Shown here in pieces: positions 1 to 8,305 of a DNA stretch of 25,960 nt. The DNA is from Bin87 sp034423575 (GTDB taxonomy: Bacteria; Chloroflexota; Dehalococcoidia; Lucifugimonadales; UBA3495). The position numbers and the translations under genes were made by a program. The first letter of the stretch is position 1. Every line of letters starts with the position of its first letter. Location of the stretch: positions 1 through 25,960 of the forward strand of contig DAOUIF010000037.1 of NCBI GenBank assembly GCA_034423575.1. Direction: 5' to 3'. The notes below the pieces were generated by a model, which saw only the letters and a program-made list of their open reading frames with translations, made no database searches and was not told where the DNA came from.

Positions 1-62
1 GGACGGGGGAACGACCATCACCTGCGTGGCGCCCTACCAGACAGTTCGAAGAGGAGATGGTG

Positions 63-749
63 ATGGCAGCGACTGACGGGACCAACGATGATGTGATCAG
101 GGATGATGTGATCAGGATCATGGTGGTGGACGACCATCCCGTCACCCGGCGGGGGTTGCGCGACACCCTGGCCGACGAGGATGGCTTCGAGGTTGCGGGG
201 CTGGCGGCGGACGGGGTTGAGGCCGTCCGGGTGGCCCAGGAGACGCGGCCCGACGTCATCGTCATGGACCTGTTCATGCCCGACAAGGACGGGGTCGAAG
301 CCTGCAGTGAGATCGTCGAGCTGCTGCCCGACACCAGGGTGCTGATGTTGACCGCGTCCGCGGAGGAGGACGACGTGATACGGGCCGTGGCCGCGGGAGC
401 CACGGGCTTCGCCCAGAAGTTCACGCCCAGCGCTGAATTGGTCCACGCGGTGCGCAAGGTGGCGGCGGGTGATTTGATGATCCCCGCCGACGCGGTGAGG
501 GAGGCATTCCGGCGTTTGGGCAACGGTGCGGCGCTGAAGCCGGCTCGGGACTTGCTGTCGGCCAGGGAGCGGGAGGTGCTGACCTTGTTCGCGAGGGGGA
601 AGGCGTATGCCGACATCGCCGAGGACATGGGCCTCAGCAAGGTGACGGTGCGCAACGCCATCTACCGGGTGCAGAACAAGCTCGGGGTCGGTTCCCAGCA
701 GGAGATCGTGGTGTGGGCGGTACGCAACGGACTCCTGGACGGGGAGTAG
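63..749 (+). CDS. NarL/FixJ-family DNA-binding response regulator
   Basis: This is a two-component response regulator of about 228 residues: a phosphorylated receiver domain controlling a LuxR-type helix-turn-helix that binds promoters. With the start at 63, the receiver shows the acidic pair D23-D24, the phosphoacceptor D69 in the DVIVMDLFMPD block, the switch threonine T97 and the conserved lysine K119. The GerE/LuxR HTH spans about 164-228, with recognition helix near 192-207. ATG 57 touches the GAGGAG ribosome-binding site directly, so ATG 63, six bases away, is the better start; ATG 120 (MVVDDHPV) would also give a complete receiver. The residue after K119 is Phe and the preceding segment reads GFAQ instead of the common GYLLKD, a mild variation. 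No histidine kinase is visible; it could lie left of the window. The family call is secure, the target genes are unknown. Confidence 0.93.
   Translation: MAATDGTNDDVIRDDVIRIMVVDDHPVTRRGLRDTLADEDGFEVAGLAADGVEAVRVAQETRPDVIVMDLFMPDKDGVEACSEIVELLPDTRVLMLTASAEEDDVIRAVAAGATGFAQKFTPSAELVHAVRKVAAGDLMIPADAVREAFRRLGNGAALKPARDLLSAREREVLTLFARGKAYADIAEDMGLSKVTVRNAIYRVQNKLGVGSQQEIVVWAVRNGLLDGE
87..116 (+). repeat. 15-bp perfect tandem duplication in the regulator N-terminus
   Basis: Bases 87-101 and 102-116 are identical (GATGATGTGATCAGG twice). They encode DDVIR twice, in frame, just before the receiver domain. It looks like a recent slippage duplication in a linker and leaves the receiver fold intact. 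Confidence 0.9.
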
Positions 750-857
750 CGGTTTCAGCGAACCCGAGAGCGGCTCAGACAGGCGACCGAGGAGTGGATC
801 ATGCCGGACGCTACGAACTCGCGTGGGCGGCTGCCACGGCGCTCGGCATTGAGGCGT

Positions 858-1184
858 TCATGGCGGTGGCGTTGTTGGAGATGTCAACGGTTGGTTTGAT
901 GACGGCTTGCCGGGGTGCGGGATCCACCCCAATCGGTTGGAGTGGAACCGCCCGTCGCCATGCAGTCCGAGCCCGTCGAAGACGTCAACCTCGTCCTGCC
1001 ATTCGACCAGCATCCCGTCCAACCGGCCAAGCTCGCCGCTGTCCCCTTCGAGACGCTCCAACGCCAGCCTCGCCCGGTCATTCTCAACGCCGAACACCTG
1101 CCCCAGCTCGTCCAGATCAAGGTCCAGTTCCCCCAGCGTTGTCATCAACGCCTTCGTCTCCGCAGCGTCAGCGATCATGACCAA
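858..1184 (-). CDS. Small hypothetical protein or gene remnant
   Basis: I do not recognise this gene. The minus frame reads like protein for about 75 residues: alternating leucine and acidic residues suggest amphipathic helices (LGELDLDLDELGQVFG, then RARLALERLEGDSGELGRL). The last 30 residues are rich in Pro, Ser and Thr and look unlike coding sequence. The frame is open upstream of the TTG at 1184 to about 1258, encoding a plausible QGLYVVESRR segment with no ATG, so the piece may be the tail of a longer broken gene. It lies on the same strand as, and about 125-200 bases beyond, the four-gene operon that ends at 1384, so it may once have belonged to it. Overlapping plus-strand frames look like shadows. 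Confidence 0.3.
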   Translation of the reverse strand: MVMIADAAETKALMTTLGELDLDLDELGQVFGVENDRARLALERLEGDSGELGRLDGMLVEWQDEVDVFDGLGLHGDGRFHSNRLGWIPHPGKPSSNQPLTSPTTPPP

Positions 1185-1383
1185 CCGTACCTTCGCGTCA
1201 AAGTCGGCGCATCCTGCGCCGTCCGGTCGCCTGGACTCGACGACGTAGAGGCCCTGGCGGGCAGACTGCTACCTTTGCTGATCCAAACATAGTCCTGGCT
1301 ATTCTGACCCGTCGAGTAGGGAAATCGCCGGAGTTGGCACCTTCAACCCTTGACAAAAATCGCGTCTCCGGGCCCCGGCCGCA

Positions 1384-2883
1384 TCATCTGCCGAGACGAC
1401 GCACCGGGCGCCCGTTGTGTAGCCAGATGGTTCCCGCGTCACCCACGACGTTTCCCTTGCGCAGGTCCTCCACGGGCGCGATCAGCATCCGGCGGACGCC
1501 TTGGTCCATGAAGCGGGGCACGGCAATCCGCCGGCAGGCCACCATGACCGGAAAGTCGTCACTCCTCGTGTCGGAAAGATAGCCGCGGCATTTCTTCGCC
1601 ACCCTGGTTTCACTGGTCCTGGTCAACTCGTACTCCAGATAAAACCAGGTTGGTCCAAAGGGACTGCTCTCCACGTAGACCATTGCGTCGGGCGCCAATT
1701 GGCCCTGTTCGCCCATGACGTCGCGAAAGCGCCAGCCGTTGGCGACGGGACACCCGGCGGCGGCGAACCGGCCGGCCAGGTCGGCAACTCCCTTTTCGTG
1801 CCTGGCGAGGCGCCCCGCGTAGAGCTTCTTTACTTTTTCCGGGCCGAACTTACGACCGGGTCTCCCGGACCAGACCCGGTCCCGGCGGGCGGCTATGGAC
1901 AGCCATTTCGTTCCCGCGCCGAACCCTCCTCTCGAGGTCCGCCATACCAAGTCCAGGTCCGTCAGCAGCTTCTCCGCCGCTGAGATCGACTTTCCGTTCA
2001 GCCTGGTGAGGTTCCGCAACGCCGCTCTGGAGACCCCGGGCCACCCTTCCACAGTGGTCAGGAAACGCAACAGGTCCCTGGCGTTTTCGTTCCCCATCAG
2101 CAGGGCCATCAGACTGTCCAGCCGGTCCGGCGGACGGAGCGAGCGGGCCATGTCAGGACGCGGCGGACGACCGCGGCTGCCGGAGAGGTCGTAGTCGTCA
2201 TCGATGGAACTTTCACCTGCAACGTAGGTCAGGCAGATGTCGTCAAGGGCGGTCATCTTCACGGCGCGCCGCACCAGTTCGGCCTGCCAATGGTCCGGAA
2301 CAATGATGCACAGTTTGCCGGGATAGGGCAGCCGTCCAGGTCGATCCCACTCCCGCAGGTTGTCGGCCAACCCTCGCAACTGTTTGACCAACGCCTTCTG
2401 GGTCTGCCAGATCCCGGACCACATGAACGCCATCCAGCCGTCGTTGAACCGCGCGGTGGCGTCGATGACCGATTCGAAACGCCAATGAAAATCCAGGAGT
2501 CTCCGCCTGGGGTCCTTGCTCAAGGCATCCTCGATCATGAAATAGGTCGATTCGGCCAGGGCCAGGCGCGTTACCAGGGCGCTCACCAGGGCCGGATACT
2601 TGGGTTGCGGATTTTCAGGATCCCAACCTCGGCTGCGGTCAATGGTCCAATACCTGGGCTGCCTCCGGCGAGTCGTACCCGCGTCCATACCGCCAACCAG
2701 GCCGTCCGCATTCAAAACGGCGAGAGTCCGGTTGCGCTCGATAAGATCCTCGCGGTGGAACGCGTCCAGGTTCTGTCCGCTGGCCAGGGTAAACCGGTCC
2801 AGGCGCTCCTCGACGATGCGTTCGAACTGGGTCAGCCTGCGGCGTCGAGATTTCCGGTTTTGGGATTTCGTGCTATCAGACAT
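1384..2883 (-). CDS. Replication-relaxation-like winged-helix protein with PD-(D/E)XK-like C-terminus (paralog B)
   Basis: The product is 499 residues and resembles replication-relaxation family proteins, which accompany conjugative ATPases on integrative elements. A basic N-terminus (RKSRRRRLTQFERI) precedes a first winged-helix region, and a second helical DNA-binding-like segment (GVSRAALRNLTRLNG) lies mid-protein. The C-terminal part carries the pattern D399 in LAPDAMVY, E417 and E419 in FYLEYEL, and K430-K431 in RVAKKCRGY, then hydrophobic FPVMVACRR. That fits a PD-(D/E)XK-like core, but nuclease activity is inference. The chosen ATG at 2883 has a strong GGAGG site five to six bases upstream; a GTG at 2916 overlapping the HEAT gene stop would add 11 residues. 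It is the last gene of the operon and a clear paralog of the 4253-5833 product (shared RRDRVW..LPGR, GCPVA.GW, SPFG..W, LSDTR.D.FP). Confidence 0.75.
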   Translation of the reverse strand: MSDSTKSQNRKSRRRRLTQFERIVEERLDRFTLASGQNLDAFHREDLIERNRTLAVLNADGLVGGMDAGTTRRRQPRYWTIDRSRGWDPENPQPKYPALVSALVTRLALAESTYFMIEDALSKDPRRRLLDFHWRFESVIDATARFNDGWMAFMWSGIWQTQKALVKQLRGLADNLREWDRPGRLPYPGKLCIIVPDHWQAELVRRAVKMTALDDICLTYVAGESSIDDDYDLSGSRGRPPRPDMARSLRPPDRLDSLMALLMGNENARDLLRFLTTVEGWPGVSRAALRNLTRLNGKSISAAEKLLTDLDLVWRTSRGGFGAGTKWLSIAARRDRVWSGRPGRKFGPEKVKKLYAGRLARHEKGVADLAGRFAAAGCPVANGWRFRDVMGEQGQLAPDAMVYVESSPFGPTWFYLEYELTRTSETRVAKKCRGYLSDTRSDDFPVMVACRRIAVPRFMDQGVRRMLIAPVEDLRKGNVVGDAGTIWLHNGRPVRRLGR

Positions 2884-2915
2884 GTATACCTCCACGGCGC
2901 GCTCGCGCCAATTCA

Positions 2916-4253
2916 CTAGAGCCTTTCATCGAACCGCCCGGCGCGAAGCAGCAGCCTGGGCGCACGCGTACGGCCGGAATCAGGGAGGGCTTCCCGTTTT
3001 TCGGTAACCACCCGGGCATACCCCAAACGAACCAACGCGCGATGGGTCGCTGTCGCGAGCACCTGGTCCGGCGGTTCCGATGCCGCTCGCAGGGCCAATA
3101 CCGCTGACGTGTCGCCCAGATCTCCCAGGGCGCGCAGCACCGCCAGCAGAACGTCCCGCGGCTGGTCTTCGTCTTCAAGAACCTCGGTCAGATACCCGGT
3201 CGCGGCGCGGTTGCCCAAACGGCCCAGCGCCCGCGCCGCCGCGATCCGCACCGGGATGGCCGCGTTCCCGAGCGCCGTGAGAAGCGGTGGCAATGCCGCC
3301 CCCTCGCCTGTCAAACCGAGCAGGGAGACCGCGGCGACCCTCCGTTCGACACCGGTGCTCGGAGAGGCCAGCTCGTCGGTCAACTGCGGCACTGAGGTGG
3401 AGTATCCGATCCTCTCCAACGCGCCGAAGGCGGCGCGGGCCACCCGGTCGGACTCTCCGGCGATGACCCGCAACAGCTCCGGCACGGCCTTGGGCTCCCG
3501 CAACGAACCGAGACTCCTGGCTGCCGCTGCCGCCACCCTTGGTTGAGGGTCGTCGAGTTTGCGCAGCAGGGCATCCGACGCCCGACCATCACGCAGGCTC
3601 TCCAGGGCTGACGCCGCCCGGAGCCGAACCTCGTCGTCGGGGTCGTCCAGAGCATCGACCAGAACGGGCACGGCAGCCGCGTCCGCGATCGCCCCCAGCG
3701 CCCATGCAGCGCTGGCGCGGACCTGAGGATCGCCGTCCTTGATCGCTTGCTCCAGGCTGTTCACCGCGTACGACTCGCCCTCCATGCCCAGGGCGACGGT
3801 CATGAGCCGCCGCAGGTCGCGCGTCCAGTCGTCGCGTGGATCGATTGCGTGTCTGGCCTGGTACATCGCATACAGAGTTCGGGCCAGCAGCTGACCGACG
3901 CCGTCGGGTCGGATGCGGCACAATGTCTCCACCACACGGCGACGGACCGCGCGGTCGTTTTCCATCAGCAGGGTTTCCAGTATCGGCACGCCCACCTCCG
4001 GGTCGATGACGGCCACGGCGCATGCCGCGTTGGCCCGCACCAGATGATCCGGATGTCCCAGCAGCCGGTGCAGCCGGGGCAAAGCCTCCCTGCCGCCGCG
4101 GAACGCCAGTCTTGTCACGACCGCGATGTAGTAGTCCTCGGGTTCCAGGAGATCGACGTCGCGGACGCCCAACTTGCCCGCCGCATCCCGGCGGACGCCG
4201 GGGTCGTCGGAGAAAAGCGCCTCAATCTCGGCCTCGTTCATCGTTTCCCGCAT
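2916..4253 (-). CDS. HEAT-repeat protein
   Basis: This is a 445-residue all-helical HEAT-repeat (PBS-lyase HEAT-like) protein. Repeats such as DPQVRASAAWALGAIAD, DDEVRLRAASALESLRD and PVRIAAARALGRLGN fill most of the chain from about residue 20. Such solenoids are usually scaffolds binding protein or nucleic acid, and no enzyme motif is visible. The start is the ATG at 4253, whose A is shared with the stop of the upstream gene (TGATG junction), with a GGGAGG site about 9 bases upstream; this strongly suggests translational coupling. The frame stays open to 4793, but that part overlaps the neighbour's clearly coding frame and is not used. The stop TAG (2918-2916) is followed 32 bases later by the next ATG. 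Its position between two paralogous DNA-binding-like proteins suggests it works with them; that is inference. Confidence 0.88.
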   Translation of the reverse strand: MRETMNEAEIEALFSDDPGVRRDAAGKLGVRDVDLLEPEDYYIAVVTRLAFRGGREALPRLHRLLGHPDHLVRANAACAVAVIDPEVGVPILETLLMENDRAVRRRVVETLCRIRPDGVGQLLARTLYAMYQARHAIDPRDDWTRDLRRLMTVALGMEGESYAVNSLEQAIKDGDPQVRASAAWALGAIADAAAVPVLVDALDDPDDEVRLRAASALESLRDGRASDALLRKLDDPQPRVAAAAARSLGSLREPKAVPELLRVIAGESDRVARAAFGALERIGYSTSVPQLTDELASPSTGVERRVAAVSLLGLTGEGAALPPLLTALGNAAIPVRIAAARALGRLGNRAATGYLTEVLEDEDQPRDVLLAVLRALGDLGDTSAVLALRAASEPPDQVLATATHRALVRLGYARVVTEKREALPDSGRTRAPRLLLRAGRFDERL

Positions 4254-5833
4254 CAGTTCACTTCCTCCCGGGCGTTTCGTTTTCGATTGCTGAGCATGGG
4301 CGCCGCTTTGCCGGAATGCAGCCACGCGTTGCCGTCCTGTCCCACTGCGGGCATGCTCCTGACCCTGGTGGCCGCGGCGGTCAGCACGGCCCGCCCGGCG
4401 CCCAGCTCCCAGACCAGTTCCTCCATTTCGTCCCGGCATACCACGAGGATAGGGAATCGGTCGGTCCGGGTGTCGGATAGGGCGCGATCCATGACCTTCT
4501 TCATCGTGGATTGGCTTTTCGCGTGCAGGGCGTTGACGACGTAGTGCCAGCCTGCTCCAAAGGGAGATCCATCGAGCCACACGACACCGTCGGGTGCGAA
4601 TGTTCCGTCTCGGGCCATCCAACCCGGCGCGACGGGGCAACCGAAAGCGGAGAATTTGGCCAGCAGCCGTTGCGCATCCCTCAGGCGCCGCCAACGTCGC
4701 TCGGAATACTCCCTGATCCTCTCCGCTCCATGTCGCCTTCCCGGCAGCCCGAGCCACACACGATCCCGTCGGGCCGCCATGGCCAAGACCCAATCCGCGA
4801 CCGTGTACCGGCCACTCCTGGGCTGATCGACCAGTTGCCGGGCCTCCAGGTAGGCGAGACCCTCCTTGGTATTTCGGCCATTTATGCCCGTCAACCGCTC
4901 CAAATGTGAGGTGATAACCCCAGGGTGCATCTCAATTACCCGCAGCAGGCGCCGCAACCGGCTGGCCGGGTCGTTCTCCAATAGGTCAATCAACCGGTCC
5001 ACATCGGCGCGCAAGCGGGGCGGTTCCTCCCCGATGGCCATGGGAATCGCTCCACGAGCGTGTTCGAGGTCCAGTTCGCCGATCAGTTCGTCGTCCTCAA
5101 GATTCAGCGTAGTGCAGTACCCCTGCCATCCCCGGTGGGAGACCGCGCGCCAAACCAGCTCCGACACCCACGCGTTGGGCGTCACGATGAATATGCGGCC
5201 GGGCCAGCGCCGCGGGCCGTTCCCGCTCCAGCGCCCCAGTTCGTTCCAGCACTCCTGGAGTCGTCGGCCCAGTCGCGGAGCGTCCTGCCAGATCCCCACC
5301 CACAAAAACGCGGCCCACCCGTCGCTGCATTGAGCCACCGCGTCGAAAGGCCGCCTCCAGAGCCAACGCAGGGCGAAGAGCTCGCGTCCGGGTTGGGACA
5401 GCGCCAGGACGCCCGTAAGACGATAGACCGCAGCGAGCGCCTCCGGGTTCAACCACAACCGGGCCACCATGTTGTCGGTATGGGGCAGAGATCGATCCGG
5501 TATCACCTCATCCCACCGGTCCTCGGGTATCCAGAAACGATCTTCCCGTTTGCCGTCGATATAGACGCGCCGGCTTTTCACCAAGCCCAGACGGCTCAAC
5601 CTGGCCATCGATTCATGCACAGTCGTGAGTCCCCTGCCGGCAGCGTCCGCCAGATCCTGGCGACTGGCCAACGGCAGATCCCCCAGCCGCTCAAAAACCT
5701 CGATGTCGATCCGGGTGAGACCGAGTTTCCGCATCGCCCGCCACCGGTCGTGCGTGACGTCGTCCCAATGCGGTGCGGACTCTTTCGGCCGGCCGCGCTG
5801 CCGTCCCTCTCGCAGGACCTTCCGGTGCGGCAT
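4253..5833 (-). CDS. Replication-relaxation-like winged-helix protein, active-site acidic residues lost (paralog A)
   Basis: The product is 526 residues and paralogous to the one encoded at 1384-2883. An N-terminal winged helix (LPLASRQDLADAAGRGLTTV, then MARLSRLGLV) is followed by a middle domain with conserved Trp residues, a second winged-helix-like segment (HPGVITSHLERLTGINGRN) and the C-terminal PD-(D/E)XK-like region. There D415 (FAPDGVVW) and a lysine pair (STMKK) remain, but the E.E of the paralog is replaced by V and A (HYVVNAL), so if this fold is a nuclease this copy is probably inactive. The ATG at 5833 has a weak GGTGG upstream. The frame reads open above it for a few codons (IVPQLSAAEFDGGQ) without a start codon. 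It overlaps the upstream gene by 238 bases in another frame, and its TGA shares one base with the HEAT gene ATG. Confidence 0.75.
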   Translation of the reverse strand: MPHRKVLREGRQRGRPKESAPHWDDVTHDRWRAMRKLGLTRIDIEVFERLGDLPLASRQDLADAAGRGLTTVHESMARLSRLGLVKSRRVYIDGKREDRFWIPEDRWDEVIPDRSLPHTDNMVARLWLNPEALAAVYRLTGVLALSQPGRELFALRWLWRRPFDAVAQCSDGWAAFLWVGIWQDAPRLGRRLQECWNELGRWSGNGPRRWPGRIFIVTPNAWVSELVWRAVSHRGWQGYCTTLNLEDDELIGELDLEHARGAIPMAIGEEPPRLRADVDRLIDLLENDPASRLRRLLRVIEMHPGVITSHLERLTGINGRNTKEGLAYLEARQLVDQPRSGRYTVADWVLAMAARRDRVWLGLPGRRHGAERIREYSERRWRRLRDAQRLLAKFSAFGCPVAPGWMARDGTFAPDGVVWLDGSPFGAGWHYVVNALHAKSQSTMKKVMDRALSDTRTDRFPILVVCRDEMEELVWELGAGRAVLTAAATRVRSMPAVGQDGNAWLHSGKAAPMLSNRKRNAREEVN

Positions 5834-6951
5834 CTGGCCACCGTCAAATTCGGCGGCCGAGAGCTGTGGAACAATTCGCGATCTTCAACGCCGGTGTACT
5901 CAATTCCGCAAGCCGTTCCGCCCAGCGGAACCGCCGGCTCGTCATTCTTGATGGGCGCATCCAGGCCAGCGATCGCTGCCGCCCATCGTTTCTTGAGGAC
6001 GTCATCGGGGGTTTGGGAAAGATCGATCGCCCGTGGCTCCTCCACCTTGTCCGCTTCCGATTGGTCCGAGAGCACCACATCAACCGACACCGGCGTAGGG
6101 GTCGCCAAAGGAGCCGGCCATAACGGCGCCAGCTCCGCAGGGCTGAGGACGTATCGCAAATGCCGTTCCGGTGACACGAAATTCAACGGCGGCCAGGGCT
6201 CGAACGAGCTACGGAGTTGGTTACGGTGTTCTCGCCCCAGCCTCGACCCGGACGCTTCCTTGAACGCGCGCCGTTTCCATGTGTCCGCGCCGCCGGCCAG
6301 TTCAATCATCAACCCCGTCAACCGGTCCACGGCGGCTTTCGAGAGGCGCTTCTTCTCGCGGTCATCTTTGGAGATGGCGACCATTTGCAGTTCGGCCCGG
6401 AAGGCGGGCCCGTCCGCCTTGGCGGACCACCACGAGTCCGGACTTTCCCATCCATCCCGGGACGCGGCGCGAACGTTCCTTTTGAACCCCTCGCGCCAAT
6501 CCTTGGGAGCGGGCCCCAGCAGGAGTCGAACCCCCAGGGTGCCGTCGAACGCATCGTCTTCCCGCCGGACCAGATGCCTCAATACCTTCTGCCATCGATC
6601 GTGTATGGCGTCCGGGCCCTCTCGGATGATCGACAACACAGCGTGTCCCGACAGGGTTACGGTGCGGACCACCGCGTACTCTGATTTGAGAAGCCGCAGC
6701 CAATCGACATCATTCGACCTCCTCGCGGATCCAAACTTGAACTCGAGGTGCGTCCTAACCTTGGAATCTCCGCGAGGAAACCGGACGAACAGGTGATATC
6801 CGTTGCTCCCGCTGACAGTCTCCAAAGCGAACGTGTCTCCGTAGGCGTGGCAACGCCCCAGGAGCTCGGCAATGTAGTCCGGCATGAACAGGCCATCCGG
6901 GGGCCGGATGACCCGATACGCGTTTGCGCCAGGAACTGAAAGGAGCGGCAC
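5596..6951 (-). CDS. TraG/VirD4-type N-terminal domain protein lacking the ATPase domain
   Basis: This is the first gene of the minus-strand operon. Residues 1-290 resemble the N-terminal region found in front of the ATPase of conjugative TraG/VirD4-like proteins of Gram-positive and Chloroflexota integrative elements: an opening ANAYRVIRPPDGLF, a GSNGYHLFVRFPRG strand pair, an AFRAELQMVAISKDDREKK stretch and a late RYVLSPAELAPLWPAP segment, after which such proteins normally run into a P-loop ATPase. None follows here. Instead a linker-like tail ends by running about 80 codons out of frame through the start of the next gene (5833-5596), where residues look random. The gene is therefore either truncated or frameshifted relative to its family. 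The GTG start at 6951 has a good GAGGTG site five bases upstream. The family call comes from memory of motif patterns, so confidence is moderate. Confidence 0.5.
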   Translation of the reverse strand: MPLLSVPGANAYRVIRPPDGLFMPDYIAELLGRCHAYGDTFALETVSGSNGYHLFVRFPRGDSKVRTHLEFKFGSARRSNDVDWLRLLKSEYAVVRTVTLSGHAVLSIIREGPDAIHDRWQKVLRHLVRREDDAFDGTLGVRLLLGPAPKDWREGFKRNVRAASRDGWESPDSWWSAKADGPAFRAELQMVAISKDDREKKRLSKAAVDRLTGLMIELAGGADTWKRRAFKEASGSRLGREHRNQLRSSFEPWPPLNFVSPERHLRYVLSPAELAPLWPAPLATPTPVSVDVVLSDQSEADKVEEPRAIDLSQTPDDVLKKRWAAAIAGLDAPIKNDEPAVPLGGTACGIEYTGVEDRELFHSSRPPNLTVARCRTGRSCERDGSAAGRKSPHRIGTTSRTTGGGRCGNSVSPGSTSRFLSGWGICRWPVARIWRTLPAGDSRLCMNRWPG

Positions 6952-8080
6952 CGTTGCACCTCGTGGGTCAGATTCGTGTACCCCTTGATGCTAGGGAAGC
7001 AGCCGGGCACCTCGGTCCCTACCTACCCCGTACCGCCCCGCCTCCATCTCTTCCGCCCACCCCATGGTCGGCGACGCGCTCGCGGCAATCACTGACCATG
7101 AGCACAGGCCGTCCGGAACGAGGGTTGGCGCAGTCGGCCCCCGCGAACGCTGTACCCCGCCAAACGGTGATCCATGGGCGTCATCATGGCCATGTGATCC
7201 GGCCACAGACTCCTGGTCCATGAGGCCCGGTCCATCATCTTGACGGGGAAACCGGGTTCCTTCCGTCGAACGGACCAGGCACCGGCCTCGGCGCGGCGAC
7301 AGTGAACGGGCTCACCGGTCACGACAACGATCTTGATCCTGTTTGTTGACCGGATGGTGTGGAGTGCCATGGCAACGCGCCTCCACTCGCAGGCGTGGGC
7401 GTCGCGTCGGCCATCGGTCGCATCGTAGGCCGGCATACCAGAGGAGATTTTCCGGTGGTCTCACCTCAAGGCGCCAACATAACCCGCGCCCCGACCAGCA
7501 CGCCCGTTGCCGGTATGCGCCGAGCGATTACCTGGACCGCTTGGCCCCCGTTGGGGGATCCGAGGCGTGCCCTGCACGGCCGCGCACCAACTGGTCGCAG
7601 CCAGGCCGGAGCGCCGTCGCGTCCGGTATCACCCTGTCGTGTGTCAATTTCCACGGTCATGGACCCGGCTTGACCAAGGTCATTGACCCACCCTGTTCAG
7701 CATCTCTGTGCGCTCGTCACTTTCGGAGTGGCGAATATCAATCGCGACAGCGATGAGACCTTTGGCCAGGTGGGGATTGGCGTTTTCGCCGCGGTCGGCT
7801 TGCTGCGGCTATTTCGCTTTCCCAGCGCCAACCTCCCGGCCGGGTATCCATTGCGGCGGCGCTACGGAATGGCGAGCATTTTGCCCCGCCTGAGACTCGG
7901 TTCAGTGTCACGGTGCCGACTTCGACGCGCTCAACGCGCGCCGCGCCTTCCCTGTTTTTCCTCCTCTCCGCGTCCCTATTCCTGTTCATCTTTCTCATCG
8001 TGGCGGCAGGCACAGAACGTAATTGTCGCCGGAATTTATTGACCCGCTTTTCCGCGTGTTTGTGCCTGTTTTTCTTTGTT

Positions 8081-8093
8081 ACCCCTGCGGGGT
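8081..8093. repeat. Small inverted repeat ACCCC-TGC-GGGGT
   Basis: A 5-bp perfect stem with a 3-base loop directly follows a pyrimidine-rich run (CTGTTTTTCTTTGTT) and abuts the palindrome GGGTACCC at 8091-8098. It lacks a downstream T-run on either strand, so it is not called a terminator. Confidence 0.5.
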
Positions 8094-8159
8094 ACCCTAA
8101 TGTGGTCGTGTTGACTTGGTTTACCGTTGCGAACGGTTCCTAAGTCCAAACGCTCTCCA

Positions 8160-8231
8160 CGGCGAAACAGCGGAACTCAAGCGGCGGCTGATAACTGCCG
8201 ACTCGTGCGAATCCTCATCGGCGAAACAGCG
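8160..8231 (+). repeat. Pair of 13-bp direct repeats CGGCGAAACAGCG
   Basis: Identical 13-mers at 8160-8172 and 8219-8231 have starts 59 bases apart. They lie in the gene-poor, AT-richer patch. Spaced direct repeats like these occur as iterons or protein-binding sites, but with only two copies a role is not shown. Confidence 0.6.
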
Positions 8232-8289
8232 TGACGCAATTGACACAAAGTTCATGGTACCTGTCATTTAAAAAGTACCCCCTGTTTCA

Positions 8290-8305
8290 ACGGCTGTTCA
8301 GCCGT
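8290..8305. repeat. Inverted repeat ACGGCT-GTTC-AGCCGT
   Basis: A perfect 6-bp stem with a 4-base loop. A looser repeat, GGTAC...GTACC, lies just before it (8257-8279) around an AT-rich core. It could be an operator or a small hairpin; there is no T-run. Confidence 0.5.

Noticed and set aside
713..1292. Plus-strand frames after the response regulator
   Set aside because: They are compositionally biased (Arg, Pro, Ser) and lie opposite a more protein-like minus frame. No ribosome site or domain was seen.
4254..4793. Upstream 180-codon extension of the HEAT-repeat protein
   Set aside because: It overlaps the coding frame of the preceding gene. A coupled TGATG start with a good ribosome site at 4253 explains the gene fully.
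5060..6796. 578-codon plus-strand open frame
   Set aside because: It lies antisense to two clearly protein-like minus-strand genes. Its product is Arg, Pro and Ser-rich without domains, as expected for a shadow in GC-rich DNA.
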